Shown in pieces: positions 18,794 to 29,170 of a stretch of DNA of 64,000 nt. Origin of the DNA: an uncultured Planctomycetaceae bacterium (GTDB lineage: Bacteria > Planctomycetota > Planctomycetia > Planctomycetales > Planctomycetaceae); NCBI GenBank assembly GCA_943787265.1, contig CALSLT010000004.1, positions 496,001-560,000 on the forward strand. The letters are read 5' to 3'. How positions within the stretch are numbered: position 1 is the stretch's first letter; each line of letters opens with the position of its first letter. The translations under genes were made by a program, and so were the position numbers. The notes under the pieces are model-generated. The model saw nothing but the letters and a program-made list of their open reading frames with translations, searched no databases and was not told the origin of the DNA.

Positions 18794-21157
18794 ATGATTG
18801 CTCGACCGATAAAACTCTTCGCCGCAGCCATGCTCGTGGCATTCTGTTTGGACACTTCGTCGTCGCTGTCCACCGCTGACGACGTATCGATGTCAGAAAC
18901 CAACGTCGACTTTGTGACGAAGAACTGTCTGGAATGTCATTCCGGTTACAACCCGGAGGCAGGGTTCAGTGTCGCGGATGTAGACGCATCGCTGGCGGAT
19001 GACTACTCAATCCGATTCTGGACTCAGATCCACGATCGCGTCGCACTGGGAGAGATGCCGCCGAAAGGCGCCGACCAGCCGAGCTCCGCTGAGCGAGCAA
19101 CCTTCGTAACAGCAGCCAGCCGAGCTCTGATCAAAGCCGACTCACAAACGCGTGAAGTTGTGCTGCGACGCCTCAACCGCGTCGAGTACGAGAACACGGT
19201 CAACGACCTGTTCGGGATCGATGTTCGGCTGCAAGCCATCCTGCCGGAAGACGCATCAGCCAATGGCTTCGACAACAACGGCGACGCCTTGGCCGTTTCG
19301 ACTGAGCTAATGCAGGCCTATCTGGAAGCCGCGGATGCGGCACTCGATGCGGTTTTTGGTCCGGATAAAGAGCCACCCCGAGTGAACGTTACGTTTCGGT
19401 TGAGCGACGACGTTCAGGGGAAAATCACGACCCAGTTTCGTCAGACGGAAGACGGAGTCGCACTGTTTGACTGCGGCTATTGCCCGTCGTCGTTCCGAAC
19501 TTTCATTTCAAAAACGCCGGGCACGTACCGCGTGAAGATTCATGCGAAGGCGTTCCAAAGTGACAAGCCCGTCACAATGAGCGTTCATGGCGGAGACGTG
19601 ATCGTCGGTCGTCGCGAGAAGCATCTGGTCGGCCACTACGATCTTCCACCGAACAAGATGACCGTCATCGAATTCGAAGACCGCATCGCCTATCGCGACA
19701 CGTTTCATCCGAAGCCGTACGGCATCGGCAACACTCGCCGAAAGAATCAGGAATGGGACGGTCCGGGAATCGTCATCGGCGACATTTCGGTAGAAGGTCC
19801 GCTCGAGCCCTGGCCGCCACTCAGTCGCGCCGCTTTGCTGGGCGATATCGATGTGGCAAAGGCCGGAGTCGAAGATGCAAAGCGAATCCTGAATGAGTTG
19901 CTTCCTCGCGCTTACCGCCGTCGGGTCGCGAACACAGATGTCGTCCGTCACCTGACACACGTTACGAACGCGCTCGACGCTGGGCGGCCATTTAAAGACG
20001 CGTTGCGGCTCGGCCTGAAAAGCATTCTTTGCTCAACAGGTTTTCTGTTTCTTGAGGAGCCTGTGGCCTCAGCATCAAGCCGGATTTCCGACGAGGCTCT
20101 GGCATCCAGATTGTCTTACTTCTTCTGGAACAGACAGCCTGATGAGCAACTCCTAAAACTTGCAGCCTACGACAAACTTCACGAACCAACGGTATTGAGA
20201 GCCCAGGTCGAGCGACTCCTGGCTGATCCAAAATCCGCTGCGTTCACTGAGAACTTCACTGGGCAGTGGCTCGACCTTCGCGACATCAGTTTCACAGAAC
20301 CCGATCGAACGTTGTATCCGGAGTTCGACGAACTGTTGAAAGTTTCGATGGTCAAGGAGACACATCAATTCTTTGAACGAATCCTGAACGAAAATCGCAG
20401 CCTGCTGGAGTTTGTGGATTCGGACTGGCTGATTCTGAACGAACGGCTGGCAAATCACTACGAAATTGAGAACGTGACCGGGCAAGAATTTCGCATCGTC
20501 GAACGCCCGCCTAACAGCGTTCGCGGGGGACTGCTGACTCAGGCGAGCATCCTGAAAGTCACCGCAAACGGCAGCAACACTTCACCGGTCGTTCGTGGCG
20601 TGTGGATGCTCGAAAACATCATGGGCGAACACATTCCACCTCCGCCAGCCGGAGTGCCTGCCATCGAACCGGACATTCGCGGCGCGACAACGATCCGCGA
20701 GCAACTCGACAAACATCGCGACATCCAATCATGCGCGGTGTGCCACCGAAAGATCGATCCGCCAGGCTTCGCGTTGGAATCATTCGACGTGATGGGAGCT
20801 TACCGCGACTGGTACCGTACGACGGGTGACGGGGAACGAGTCAACAAATTTATCGAGAAGAATGCCAACGTTCGCGTTCGATACCGTAAAGGTCGCGACG
20901 TCGACGCCACTGGCCAGACAGCGAGCGGGGAAGCGTTCGCTGACATACGCGAGTTCAAGTCGATCCTGCTTAAGAATAAGGATCAGATCGCTCGTGGCCT
21001 GACTGAAAAATTACTGACCTATGGACTTGGACGAAGTCTCGGATTCTCAGACCGGAAGGCTGTGGAACAAATCGTTTCGCAGATCAAGAATCAGAAGTAC
21101 GGCTTCCGAACACTCATTCACGAGATCACGCAAAGTGAGACATTCCGTAAGCCATAG
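18794..21157 (+). CDS. Planctomycete cytochrome c / DUF1587-DUF1595-DUF1592-DUF1588-DUF1585 protein
   Basis: The ATG at 18794 gives a normal signal peptide (hydrophobic core about residues 7-20); a longer in-frame start at 18743 would bury it. A c-type heme motif CLECH lies at residues 45-49 and a second, CAVCH, at about 647-651 inside the DUF1588 part. DUF1587 is recognisable at about 116-185 (RLNRVEYENTVNDLFG). DUF1595 and DUF1592 follow in the middle (SRLSYFFWN, FTGQWLDLRD), then DUF1588 (GGLLTQASILKVTANGSNTSPV) and DUF1585 at the C-terminus. Such proteins are periplasmic, multiply duplicated in planctomycetes, and almost always paired with a DUF1552 gene, as here. The exact reaction is unknown; redox-linked polymer degradation is often proposed. 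Confidence 0.9.
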   Translation: MIARPIKLFAAAMLVAFCLDTSSSLSTADDVSMSETNVDFVTKNCLECHSGYNPEAGFSVADVDASLADDYSIRFWTQIHDRVALGEMPPKGADQPSSAERATFVTAASRALIKADSQTREVVLRRLNRVEYENTVNDLFGIDVRLQAILPEDASANGFDNNGDALAVSTELMQAYLEAADAALDAVFGPDKEPPRVNVTFRLSDDVQGKITTQFRQTEDGVALFDCGYCPSSFRTFISKTPGTYRVKIHAKAFQSDKPVTMSVHGGDVIVGRREKHLVGHYDLPPNKMTVIEFEDRIAYRDTFHPKPYGIGNTRRKNQEWDGPGIVIGDISVEGPLEPWPPLSRAALLGDIDVAKAGVEDAKRILNELLPRAYRRRVANTDVVRHLTHVTNALDAGRPFKDALRLGLKSILCSTGFLFLEEPVASASSRISDEALASRLSYFFWNRQPDEQLLKLAAYDKLHEPTVLRAQVERLLADPKSAAFTENFTGQWLDLRDISFTEPDRTLYPEFDELLKVSMVKETHQFFERILNENRSLLEFVDSDWLILNERLANHYEIENVTGQEFRIVERPPNSVRGGLLTQASILKVTANGSNTSPVVRGVWMLENIMGEHIPPPPAGVPAIEPDIRGATTIREQLDKHRDIQSCAVCHRKIDPPGFALESFDVMGAYRDWYRTTGDGERVNKFIEKNANVRVRYRKGRDVDATGQTASGEAFADIREFKSILLKNKDQIARGLTEKLLTYGLGRSLGFSDRKAVEQIVSQIKNQKYGFRTLIHEITQSETFRKP

Positions 21158-21174
21158 TAACTCTTCAATTTCAC

Positions 21175-21236
21175 AGGGTGCGTCTTGACGCACCACCTGA
21201 TCGTCACATTTCGACGGTGCGTCGAGGCACACCGTA
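21175..21236. repeat. Nested-palindrome intergenic repeat, family 1, copy 1
   Basis: The left arm contains GGTGCGTCTTGACGCACC, itself a hairpin. The right arm is degenerate (GGTGCGTCGAGGCACACC). It sits between the DUF1592 and DUF1552 genes and matches the copies at 47667 and 61964. Confidence 0.75.
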
Positions 21237-21257
21237 CTCACTCCTGGTTCAACCATC

Positions 21258-22535
21258 ATGGCAAATCCACTCGACCGACGATCATTCCTGCGTAGTAGCG
21301 GCGTAGCGATTGCGCTGCCCGTTCTCGACGCAATGGTTTCGCGGAGAAGCGTTACCGCGGCGGACAGTCCTGCCGACGACATCCCTCGCCGAATGGTGGC
21401 GATCAATGTTGGCCTCGGCTTGCACGTCCCGAACCTGTATCCCGAGAAAGCCGGTCGCGACTACGAAATCACACCGTACCTCGCACCGTTGCGGGATCTA
21501 AAGGACAGCTTCACGGTGATCTCCGGCGCTTCGCATCCAGAAGTCGATGGCGGCCATCAGTCCGAGAAGTCGTTTCTGACCGCGATTCCTCATCCGAACA
21601 GTCCGGGTTTCCGCAACTCGATTTCGATTGACCAGATCGCCGCCGAGAAGATCGGCGTTAAGACGCGGTACGCATACCTTTGTTTGAGTCTGGCCGGACG
21701 CGGCCTTTCATGGTCTCGCAGCGGCGTTGAGATTCCGTCGGCGACGAAACCTTCCCGCGTGTTTTCGAAGATGTTCCTCGAAGGGAAAGCGGACGAAAAA
21801 GCACGAACGATTCAGCAGTTAAAAGACGGTCAGAGCATCATGGATTCTGTGATGGCCGAAGCAAAGTCTCTTAATCGAAGATTGGGCAGGCGAGATCGTC
21901 AAAAGCTGGATCAGTATCTGACGGCTGTCCGAGCTACTGAAACTCGACTGTTGAAACAGGAATCGTGGGAGCACCGACCGAAACCCAGCGTTGACGCGAA
22001 GCCGCCGCGAGACATCACCGACCGCAAAGACATCATCGGAAAGGCCCGACTGATGTACGACATGATGTATCTCGCGCTGCAGACCGACTCGACACGATTG
22101 ATCACGTTCTTCAAAAACGGCATCAACGCAGTTCCGCAAATCACAGGCGTCACCAACGATTACCACAATCTGTCACACCACGGCCGCGATCCAGACAAGA
22201 TCGCCGAATTGGGCATCATCGAACTGGAACAATTCTCCGCACTCGCCGAGTTCATCAAACGACTGAACGAAACCGCTGAAGGAGAATCGACTTTGCTGGA
22301 GCGGACGATGGTTCTGTTCGGATCAAACCTTGGCAACGCCAGCAGCCATAACACACTCAACATGCCGATCATGTTGGCCGGCGGAGGCTTCCAGCACGGA
22401 CAGCACCTCGCGTTCGATCGCGAAAACAATTACCCGCTGCCGAACCTGTACGTCTCGATGTTGCAGCGACTGGGCATCGAAACAGATTCCTTCGTGACAA
22501 GCACCGGCACGATGCGCGGTCTTGAGATGACGTAA
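21258..22535 (+). CDS. DUF1552 family secreted protein
   Basis: This 425-residue protein starts at an ATG. The N-terminus reads DRRSFLR followed by a hydrophobic segment, a twin-arginine-like export signal (about residues 5-26). The body has DUF1552 features: the early [13 protein letters not shown] stretch, [12 protein letters not shown], the [11 protein letters not shown] segment, and a late [13 protein letters not shown] region followed by PIMLAGGG. The family belongs to the alkaline-phosphatase/sulfatase-like fold in some classifications, but no substrate is known. It forms the usual two-gene unit with the upstream cytochrome-type gene, separated here by a palindromic repeat. Confidence 0.9.
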   Translation: MANPLDRRSFLRSSGVAIALPVLDAMVSRRSVTAADSPADDIPRRMVAINVGLGLHVPNLYPEKAGRDYEITPYLAPLRDLKDSFTVISGASHPEVDGGHQSEKSFLTAIPHPNSPGFRNSISIDQIAAEKIGVKTRYAYLCLSLAGRGLSWSRSGVEIPSATKPSRVFSKMFLEGKADEKARTIQQLKDGQSIMDSVMAEAKSLNRRLGRRDRQKLDQYLTAVRATETRLLKQESWEHRPKPSVDAKPPRDITDRKDIIGKARLMYDMMYLALQTDSTRLITFFKNGINAVPQITGVTNDYHNLSHHGRDPDKIAELGIIELEQFSALAEFIKRLNETAEGESTLLERTMVLFGSNLGNASSHNTLNMPIMLAGGGFQHGQHLAFDRENNYPLPNLYVSMLQRLGIETDSFVTSTGTMRGLEMT

Positions 22536-22650
22536 GTCGGACCTGAGCAAGCGTCGAACTCATCCCAGGATCGCCCGCTTTCGCTTCTGAGTACCCCCGC
22601 AGCCGGTCCAGGTGATAGCTTATCGGGGTCTTACCATTCCGGAGTGATTC

Positions 22651-24921
22651 ATGTTTCGACCGATTCACGCTGCTTTCAGCTTACTTCTGATTTCATCACT
22701 GTTTCATCAGTCGGTGTTTGCCGACGAGACGGACGTCAAATCTCCAGCGGGCGATGCGTCGGACATGGAGCCGACCGTTGCTGCTCTTGCTGAGCGGGCA
22801 TTGAAGTCGGTCGTCGTTGTCTCGTTCTCAGGCCGCGACGGGAAGCAGCAGGGGTTGGGCACCGGATTCGTTGTCTCGGCCGACGGTCTGATCGCGACAA
22901 ACCTGCATGTAATCGGCGAAGCTCGACCGATCGACGTGCAATTTGCTGATGGCCGAACTTTTGCAGCGACGGCGATTCACGCGACCGAAAAATCGATGGA
23001 CCTCGCCGTGTTAAAAATCGACGCGACGGACCTGCCGGTTCTGGAACTGGGAGATTCGGACGCATTGAAGCAGGGTGAGCAGGTCATCGCTCTCGGCAAT
23101 CCACTCGGCCTTCGACACAGCGTCGTTAGCGGTGTTGTATCGGAGAAACGGGAACTCGAAGGCAAGCCGATGATTCAAGTAGCCATCCCGATCGAACGAG
23201 GTAACAGCGGTGGTCCGCTGCTCGACATGCAGGGCCGAGTTCACGGCATTGTGACGCTGAAATCTCAGGTCACCCGCAACCTGGGATTTGCCGTCGTCGT
23301 TAACGCGTTGAAGCCGCTGCTGGAAAAGCCGAATCCAATTCCGATGTCTCGTTGGACTACGATTGGAACGATCGACAAACGCGAATGGACGACGGTCTTC
23401 GGAGCTCGCTGGAGACAACGCGCCGGACGCATCAGCGTAGACGAAACTGGCAGCGGATTTGGCGGGCGCTCGCTTTGCCTTTCGACAATGGAGTCGCCAG
23501 AAGTGCCATTCGAAATCGCCGCCTCCGTGCGATTCTCGCCAGAAGAAGGTGCAGCCGGGCTGGTTTTTCACTCAGACGGCAAGGACAAGCACTACGGATT
23601 CTACCCAAGTAACGGCCGGCTTCGACTGACGCGGTTCAATGGGTCGAGTGTTTATCAATGGAAGGTTTTGCAGGAGGTACCTCACAAGGCGTACGTTCCG
23701 AATGACTGGAACGATCTCAAAGTCCGGATCGAGGCAGAGCGAATCCTGTGTTACGTCAACGACGAACTGGTCATCGAGTCGACTGATTCTGGACTAACCA
23801 GCGGAGCCGTCGGACTGTGCAAATTTAGAAACACTGAAGGAGAGTTTCGGCGATTCCGCGTCGGAAAAGATCTGAATAGCGAACGACCATCGGAAGAAAT
23901 CATCTCGCGAATTACCGAAGCCGTCGCCTCGCTGCCTGCAGATCGTCCTGCTGCTCCTGCATTGGTCGAAAAGCTCTTACCAGACGGAACGTCGACTTCT
24001 GAGGTATTGCGGCGCGAGGCGAAGCTGCTTGAACAGCGTGCACAGCGGATGCGCGAACTTGCCGTTGCTGTACATGCTCGCCGGACTCAGCAGGAACTTG
24101 CTGACGAACTTGCGAAGAAACCCAAAGACTTCGATCTGCTGCGTGCGGCGTTGCTTCTTTCTCGGATCGACAACGAAGAGGTCGACGTCGACGTTTATCT
24201 GGAAGAAGTCGATCAGCTTGTCGCCGATATCAAGGACGAAGTGCCTGATGACGCATCGGAGAAGGATCGCCTGGCAACACTCGACCGTTTTCTATTCGAG
24301 CAGCTCGGTTTTCACGGCAGCCGGACCAACTACTACCATCGGTCAAACAGTTATCTCAACGAAGTCATCGACGACCGCGAAGGATTGCCAATCACCTTGT
24401 CGGTTCTTTACATGGAACTGGCTCGGCGGCTCGATCTGAAAGTTGTCGGTGTAGGGTTGCCGGGGCACTTTGTTGTGAGATTCGAGCCACAGGAAGGCGA
24501 ATCAAAACTGATCGACGTCTTTGAAAATGCTGAGCCGCTAACGATCGAAACTGCTCGAACGATGATCCGAGTTCGATTGAACGGACAGGTCGACAAAGAG
24601 GAAGCGGAGCAACTAATCGAAACGTTTCTTGAAGCGTCGCCGCCGAAAGCGATTCTGCTGCGAATGCTTAGCAATCTGCGTGGCGTCGCCGAAGAAGACC
24701 GCGATCTGGATTCGATTTTGCGATACCTCGATACGGCATTGGTGATCGAACCTGACAGTCTCGAAAGCCGCGCTCGCCGAATCGATATGCGAATTCGTAG
24801 TGGACGGATTCCAGAAGCGCTGATCGACATCGACTGGATGCTCGACAAACGCCCGGAGGGCATGGACGTCAACCAGGTGTTGCAACTTCGAGCCAACCTC
24901 GAAGCTCGACTGCAGCAATGA
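22651..24921 (+). CDS. HtrA-like serine protease fused to LamG-like and SirB1-type transglutaminase-like domains
   Basis: This 756-residue protein has a signal peptide (residues 1-24). A trypsin-like Do/HtrA protease domain follows with a complete triad: His86 (IATNLHVIG), Asp117 (MDLAVL) and Ser186 (GNSGGPL). There is no PDZ domain. Instead a concanavalin/DUF1080-like beta domain occupies about 235-410. A SirB1/UPF0162-type transglutaminase-like domain with TPR-like tail (about 500-750) follows: FLFEQLGFHGSRTNYYH, then NEVIDDREGLPITLS, then VGLPGHFVVR. SirB1 homologues are normally separate cytoplasmic proteins, so finding this one behind a signal peptide and a protease is odd. Periplasmic proteolysis or quality control is the inferred role. 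Confidence 0.85.
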   Translation: MFRPIHAAFSLLLISSLFHQSVFADETDVKSPAGDASDMEPTVAALAERALKSVVVVSFSGRDGKQQGLGTGFVVSADGLIATNLHVIGEARPIDVQFADGRTFAATAIHATEKSMDLAVLKIDATDLPVLELGDSDALKQGEQVIALGNPLGLRHSVVSGVVSEKRELEGKPMIQVAIPIERGNSGGPLLDMQGRVHGIVTLKSQVTRNLGFAVVVNALKPLLEKPNPIPMSRWTTIGTIDKREWTTVFGARWRQRAGRISVDETGSGFGGRSLCLSTMESPEVPFEIAASVRFSPEEGAAGLVFHSDGKDKHYGFYPSNGRLRLTRFNGSSVYQWKVLQEVPHKAYVPNDWNDLKVRIEAERILCYVNDELVIESTDSGLTSGAVGLCKFRNTEGEFRRFRVGKDLNSERPSEEIISRITEAVASLPADRPAAPALVEKLLPDGTSTSEVLRREAKLLEQRAQRMRELAVAVHARRTQQELADELAKKPKDFDLLRAALLLSRIDNEEVDVDVYLEEVDQLVADIKDEVPDDASEKDRLATLDRFLFEQLGFHGSRTNYYHRSNSYLNEVIDDREGLPITLSVLYMELARRLDLKVVGVGLPGHFVVRFEPQEGESKLIDVFENAEPLTIETARTMIRVRLNGQVDKEEAEQLIETFLEASPPKAILLRMLSNLRGVAEEDRDLDSILRYLDTALVIEPDSLESRARRIDMRIRSGRIPEALIDIDWMLDKRPEGMDVNQVLQLRANLEARLQQ

Positions 24922-24935
24922 TCAGCTAAAGAACG

Positions 24936-25030
24936 GAACGCAGAGATTCGCAGAGTTCATCACAGAAGAATGGAGAGACAGTTTGGATTCTCCACGTTTT
25001 CCTCAGCAGATCTCTGCTCCTCTGCGGTAA
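24936..25030. repeat. Degenerate inverted repeat of CGCAGAG/CTCTGCG type
   Basis: AACGCAGAGATTCGCAGAG on the left is mirrored imperfectly by CTCTGCTCCTCTGCGGT on the right. A related degenerate element lies at 31554-31616. It occupies the whole gap before uvrB. Confidence 0.45.
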
Positions 25031-25075
25031 TAGTCAGCGTTGTACTTCAATTTTTGTGATAGCAAACTTCATCTC

Positions 25076-27160
25076 ATGCAAGATTTCGAACTCGTCAGTG
25101 ATTACGCACCGGCCGGCGACCAGCCAGCGGCGATTGAGAAACTCGTCAGCGGAATTAAAGAAGGGAAACGCGATCAGGTTCTGCTTGGAGTCACTGGGTC
25201 CGGCAAGACGTTCACGATGGCAAACGTCATTGCTCAAATGAATCGCCCGACGCTTATTCTGTCGCATAACAAAACGCTGGCGGCTCAGTTGTACGGCGAG
25301 TTCAAAGAGTTTTTCCCCAACAACGCGGTGTCGTACTTCGTCAGCTATTACGACTACTACCAGCCCGAGGCGTACATCCCCGCGCGGGACATCTACATCG
25401 AAAAAGACTCGTCGATCAACGAAGAAATTGATCGATTGCGACTGCTGGCGACGAGCGCGTTAGTCAGTCGCCGCGACGTCATCGTCGTTGCCAGCGTGAG
25501 TTGCATCTACGGACTTGGCTCGCCAAAAGATTATCTCGACATGATGGTTCCCCTTCAGGTCGGGGACGAAATCGATCGTGACAAGTTGCTGCTCAAGATG
25601 GTCGACATTCACTACGAACGTAACGACTACGAACTGGCTCGCGCAAAGTTCAGAGCGAGAGGCGACGTCATCGAAGTCTGGCCGGCTTATGAAGAGTTCG
25701 CTTTTCGTATCGAGCTGTGGGGCGACGAGGTCGAGAACCTGTCGATCATCAATCCGCTGACCGGCGAAGAAGCGAAGAAGCTGAACGAAATCTACGTCTA
25801 CCCGGCAAAGCATTTCGTGATGCCGATGGATCGGATCGAAGCCGCCGTTCTGCTGATCGAAGCCGAGCTTCACGAACGACTCGAACACTTCAAGAAGGAA
25901 GGTAAGCTGCTGGAAGCTCAGCGGCTGCAGGCTCGCACGCGTTACGACATCGAACTGCTTCGGGAAACCGGCTTCTGCCCGGGCATCGAGAATTATTCTC
26001 GCGCCCTGGCTGATCGCAAACCGGGCGAACCGCCTTACACGCTGCTCGATTTCTTTCCGGAAGATTCGTTGCTGATGATCGACGAGTCGCACGTCACGAT
26101 TCCGCAAATTCGAGCGATGTGGGCGGGCGACAATTCTCGTAAGACAACTCTTGTTGAGCACGGGTTTCGCTTGCCGATGGCTCTTGATAATCGTCCGCTC
26201 AAGTTTGAAGAGTGGGATAAGCGCCCCGGACAGCGGCTGCTTGTATCGGCCACGCCGGCTGATTGGGAACTTGAACAGACGAAGGGCGAAATCGTTGAGC
26301 AGGTCATTCGTCCGACCGGCCTGGTCGACCCTGAGATTCACATCATTCCCGCGCGCGGTCAGGTTCCACATTTGATGGATGAAATCCGTCAGCGCGCCGA
26401 ATCGGGCGAACGCGTTCTCGTTACGGCGTTGACGAAGCGACTGTCTGAAGACCTGACAACTTACATGCTGGAAGAGGGCATCCGCTGCAAATGGCTGCAC
26501 TCGGAACTCGACGCGATTGAGCGCGTCGAGATCTTGCGTGAACTGCGCGAAGGGAAATTCGATGCCTGTGTCGGCGTGAATCTTCTTCGCGAAGGACTCG
26601 ACCTGCCGGAAGTCTCACTTGTCGCCATTCTTGATGCCGACAAGGAAGGCTTTCTCAGAAGCGCCACGAGCCTGATTCAGACGATTGGTCGGTCGGCTCG
26701 AAATGTGAATGCGAAAGTCATTCTCTATGCGGACAAAGTGACGGACTCGATGCAGCAGGCGATCGACGAAACGAACCGCCGTCGGGAACTCCAGCTTGCT
26801 TACAACAAAGCGAACGGGATCACTCCGGAGACCATCCAGAAGGCAATTCGAAAAGGCATCGAAGAAGAGATCGCTGCACACAATCTTGTCCAGGAAACCG
26901 CAGGGGCCGACGAGACACATTACGTCACTCAGGAATTCATCAACGAACTGGAAGGCGAGATGATGAAAGCAGCCGAGGGTCTGGAATTCGAACGAGCCGC
27001 TCAACTTCGCGACCGGATCATGCAGCTCAAGCAGCAGATCGGGCAGGAAGTACCCGTGTCAGATTCCGAGCCGGCAAAAACTCAGTCAAAGAAATCTCGT
27101 CGCGGCCGCAAGGGTTCTGGCCGAGGTGGACGAGTCCCCAAGCCAGAAAAACCAGCGTAG
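25076..27160 (+). CDS. uvrB: UvrABC system protein B
   Basis: This 694-residue helicase-like protein is the damage-verification subunit of nucleotide excision repair; it is loaded by UvrA and recruits UvrC. The ATG at 25076 is chosen because the product then starts with the typical [14 protein letters not shown]; an in-frame extension to 25040 adds 12 unlikely residues. Visible motifs are Walker [11 protein letters not shown], the beta-hairpin region ([12 protein letters not shown]), Walker B-type DESHVT, helicase motif VI ([10 protein letters not shown]) and a C-terminal UVR domain ([11 protein letters not shown]). A Lys/Arg/Gly-rich tail of about 30 residues follows. It appears to be transcribed alone. 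Confidence 0.97.
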   Translation: MQDFELVSDYAPAGDQPAAIEKLVSGIKEGKRDQVLLGVTGSGKTFTMANVIAQMNRPTLILSHNKTLAAQLYGEFKEFFPNNAVSYFVSYYDYYQPEAYIPARDIYIEKDSSINEEIDRLRLLATSALVSRRDVIVVASVSCIYGLGSPKDYLDMMVPLQVGDEIDRDKLLLKMVDIHYERNDYELARAKFRARGDVIEVWPAYEEFAFRIELWGDEVENLSIINPLTGEEAKKLNEIYVYPAKHFVMPMDRIEAAVLLIEAELHERLEHFKKEGKLLEAQRLQARTRYDIELLRETGFCPGIENYSRALADRKPGEPPYTLLDFFPEDSLLMIDESHVTIPQIRAMWAGDNSRKTTLVEHGFRLPMALDNRPLKFEEWDKRPGQRLLVSATPADWELEQTKGEIVEQVIRPTGLVDPEIHIIPARGQVPHLMDEIRQRAESGERVLVTALTKRLSEDLTTYMLEEGIRCKWLHSELDAIERVEILRELREGKFDACVGVNLLREGLDLPEVSLVAILDADKEGFLRSATSLIQTIGRSARNVNAKVILYADKVTDSMQQAIDETNRRRELQLAYNKANGITPETIQKAIRKGIEEEIAAHNLVQETAGADETHYVTQEFINELEGEMMKAAEGLEFERAAQLRDRIMQLKQQIGQEVPVSDSEPAKTQSKKSRRGRKGSGRGGRVPKPEKPA

Positions 27161-27457
27161 GCTGGGATGATTCTCACCAAGCTTCGCCGAAACGAAGAGG
27201 ATGGGGGGGAGTGGCGGATCGTTTGCTGCTCCGCGCCTTCATCCGCCGGTTTTGGTGCGACGATCGCTGAGCTTCGTAATGAACCAATCAGCCGATTTCA
27301 TCCACGAGCTGACAGATCGGAAAGAAGGATTAGCTTCCGATCAGGAAAACTGTAGCGATTTTCTGATGTCTGCCGGTTGTGATGACGAAAATGAGTACGG
27401 TGCAGTTCCTGTCGCTCAGAACCTGTCGTCACTCAACTCGTAGCCTGTAATGACATC

Positions 27458-28294
27458 ATGAAACACCCATCCGGCAATCTGGACAAATCCGCCCGCGAAA
27501 TCGCCAGTGAAAGTCCTCTGGTGTTTGAAATCACGCGAGGCCACACCCAATCCCCTTTGCGGCCAGTCAGTCGCGATCGGTTCCTGATTGGAGCTGGTGA
27601 GCGGTGTGATTTGCGGCTCGGTGGCGACGAGATGCCAGCAGTCCACAGCGTCGTTCACATCGACGGTCAGGACGTCTGGCTGGAAACTCTGGCCGACTCG
27701 CCGAATGTTCGAGTGAACGGGCGACTGACTCGTTCCGCGGCACTGGAACCCGGCGATGAACTGGAAATCGGTTCGTTCAGCCTGACTCTACATCGAACAA
27801 CCTCTGCCGAACCTGTGCAGGCTCCTCGAATTTATGGGGCACCTGTTTCGGAAATTCTAGCCGAGGAAGAACTGGCCAACCCACTGGATGTTGAAGAACT
27901 GACCGCTCGCCAGCTTGTGGATTTGATTGACCAGGAAGAGGCTTTGATCGAAGAGTTCGAAGCACGCCGAAGAATGGGTGCTCAGGCCCTGATGGACGTT
28001 GTGAAGCAACGATTTGCAGACCCTGACGCCGAAGAAGAGCCTGCCGCTGAAGAGAAGGCAACGCCCGGGCAACTGCTCGGAGAGCTACAAGCGGCGATTA
28101 TCTCGCTGAACGAGTTTGCTCAGGAATTTGAGCAGCGAACGGAGAAGCTCAGCCAGCCAGAAACGCAGCGAGTCGCCAATTCGTTGCTCGACTTCCAGCA
28201 GCAGATTGTCAGCCGACTGGACGGTGTGCTGGAGAAGATCGCTCTGATCGACCAAGCACAAACCCACGAAGCACCGCACCGCGACGTCGCTTAG
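27458..28294 (+). CDS. FHA domain protein
   Basis: This 278-residue protein has no signal peptide. Residues about 20-112 form a forkhead-associated domain: RFLIGAGERCDLRL (the GR/ER..S-type strand), HSVVHIDG and VRVNG are visible. FHA domains bind phosphothreonine peptides. The C-terminal half is acidic and predicted helical (about 140-190 and 200-270), probably a coiled coil. No kinase or phosphatase lies next to it, so its partner is not apparent. The 297-base gap upstream holds nothing I recognise. Confidence 0.8.
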   Translation: MKHPSGNLDKSAREIASESPLVFEITRGHTQSPLRPVSRDRFLIGAGERCDLRLGGDEMPAVHSVVHIDGQDVWLETLADSPNVRVNGRLTRSAALEPGDELEIGSFSLTLHRTTSAEPVQAPRIYGAPVSEILAEEELANPLDVEELTARQLVDLIDQEEALIEEFEARRRMGAQALMDVVKQRFADPDAEEEPAAEEKATPGQLLGELQAAIISLNEFAQEFEQRTEKLSQPETQRVANSLLDFQQQIVSRLDGVLEKIALIDQAQTHEAPHRDVA

Positions 28295-28564
28295 AAACGG
28301 GCCTCGCTCGTTCATTTCGACGGTCGTTTACGTCATTCCTGCTCAGGAGCGCGGAAGCAGCCTCCGTCAGTTGGCCGACTTCTCACTTGTGCCGGTCATA
28401 CGCGTTTCTGCCGCGAAACATCCGGTATTGAGGCGTTTTGCGACTCCTGAGACACTCTGCCGCACTTCGCGAGGCTGAATACGCAGCTTGTGTGCGAAGT
28501 GATCGCCCGGGTTTTCGACTCGGGCGCGTCACGCCAGTCGTCTCGGACAGGGAAGTCCCTTTTG

Positions 28565-29149
28565 ATGCGGATTCGTCATCGCCCTCATTCTGCGATCATG
28601 CTGATCGTTGCGTTCGCCTTGTGCAGCGTGAGTGGCTGCGTCGGTCCACAGATTTCGGCGATGCCGCAGACCATGCAGAATCCGGTCTTTGTCCCCGCTT
28701 CTGATTACAACGTCGTCTGGGAAAACGCGGTCGACGTCATGCACTCGCTGCAGTTGCCGGTTCAGCGAGAGAGCAAGCTCGATGGCATCATAGAGACAGA
28801 CTACAAGGTCGGAGCCGGTTTGCTTGAACCCTGGCATAAAGATGCGGTGACGATGGCCGACCGGCTGGAAGGATCTTTCCAGTCCATCCGGCGCCGAGCC
28901 GTCATGTCGATCACGCCAGCACAGGGCGGGTTTCTGGTCGGCGTCGAAGTGGTCAAAGAACTTGAGAATCCGGACAAGCTGATCATCAACTCGCCCGGCC
29001 ACTCGACGTTCCAGGAGAACACGCCGCTGCAGCGCGACCTGAACGTCGTCATCGGCCCTGCGACTCCAGACGGCTGGATCCCTCAGGGCCGCGACCCCGG
29101 CCTTGAGCAATCAATCCTCGCCCGCCTCCAGGCTCCCGGCACATTTTGA
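28565..29149 (+). CDS. Lipoprotein of unknown function
   Basis: Starting at the ATG at 28565, this 194-residue product has a lipoprotein signal: Arg-rich start, hydrophobic core and a lipobox ending SGC at about residue 25. An in-frame GTG start 25 codons upstream would bury the signal. The mature part is alpha/beta (SDYNVVWENAVDVMHSL and later strands) and resembles small periplasmic accessory proteins, but I cannot name it. It converges with the fuconate dehydratase gene. Confidence 0.75.
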   Translation: MRIRHRPHSAIMLIVAFALCSVSGCVGPQISAMPQTMQNPVFVPASDYNVVWENAVDVMHSLQLPVQRESKLDGIIETDYKVGAGLLEPWHKDAVTMADRLEGSFQSIRRRAVMSITPAQGGFLVGVEVVKELENPDKLIINSPGHSTFQENTPLQRDLNVVIGPATPDGWIPQGRDPGLEQSILARLQAPGTF

Positions 29150-29170
29150 TCAGCCGGGCGAGCGTCGCTC

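Noticed and set aside
27167..27443. Short open frames between uvrB and the FHA gene
   Set aside because: No Shine-Dalgarno, low-complexity translation and overlap in two frames.
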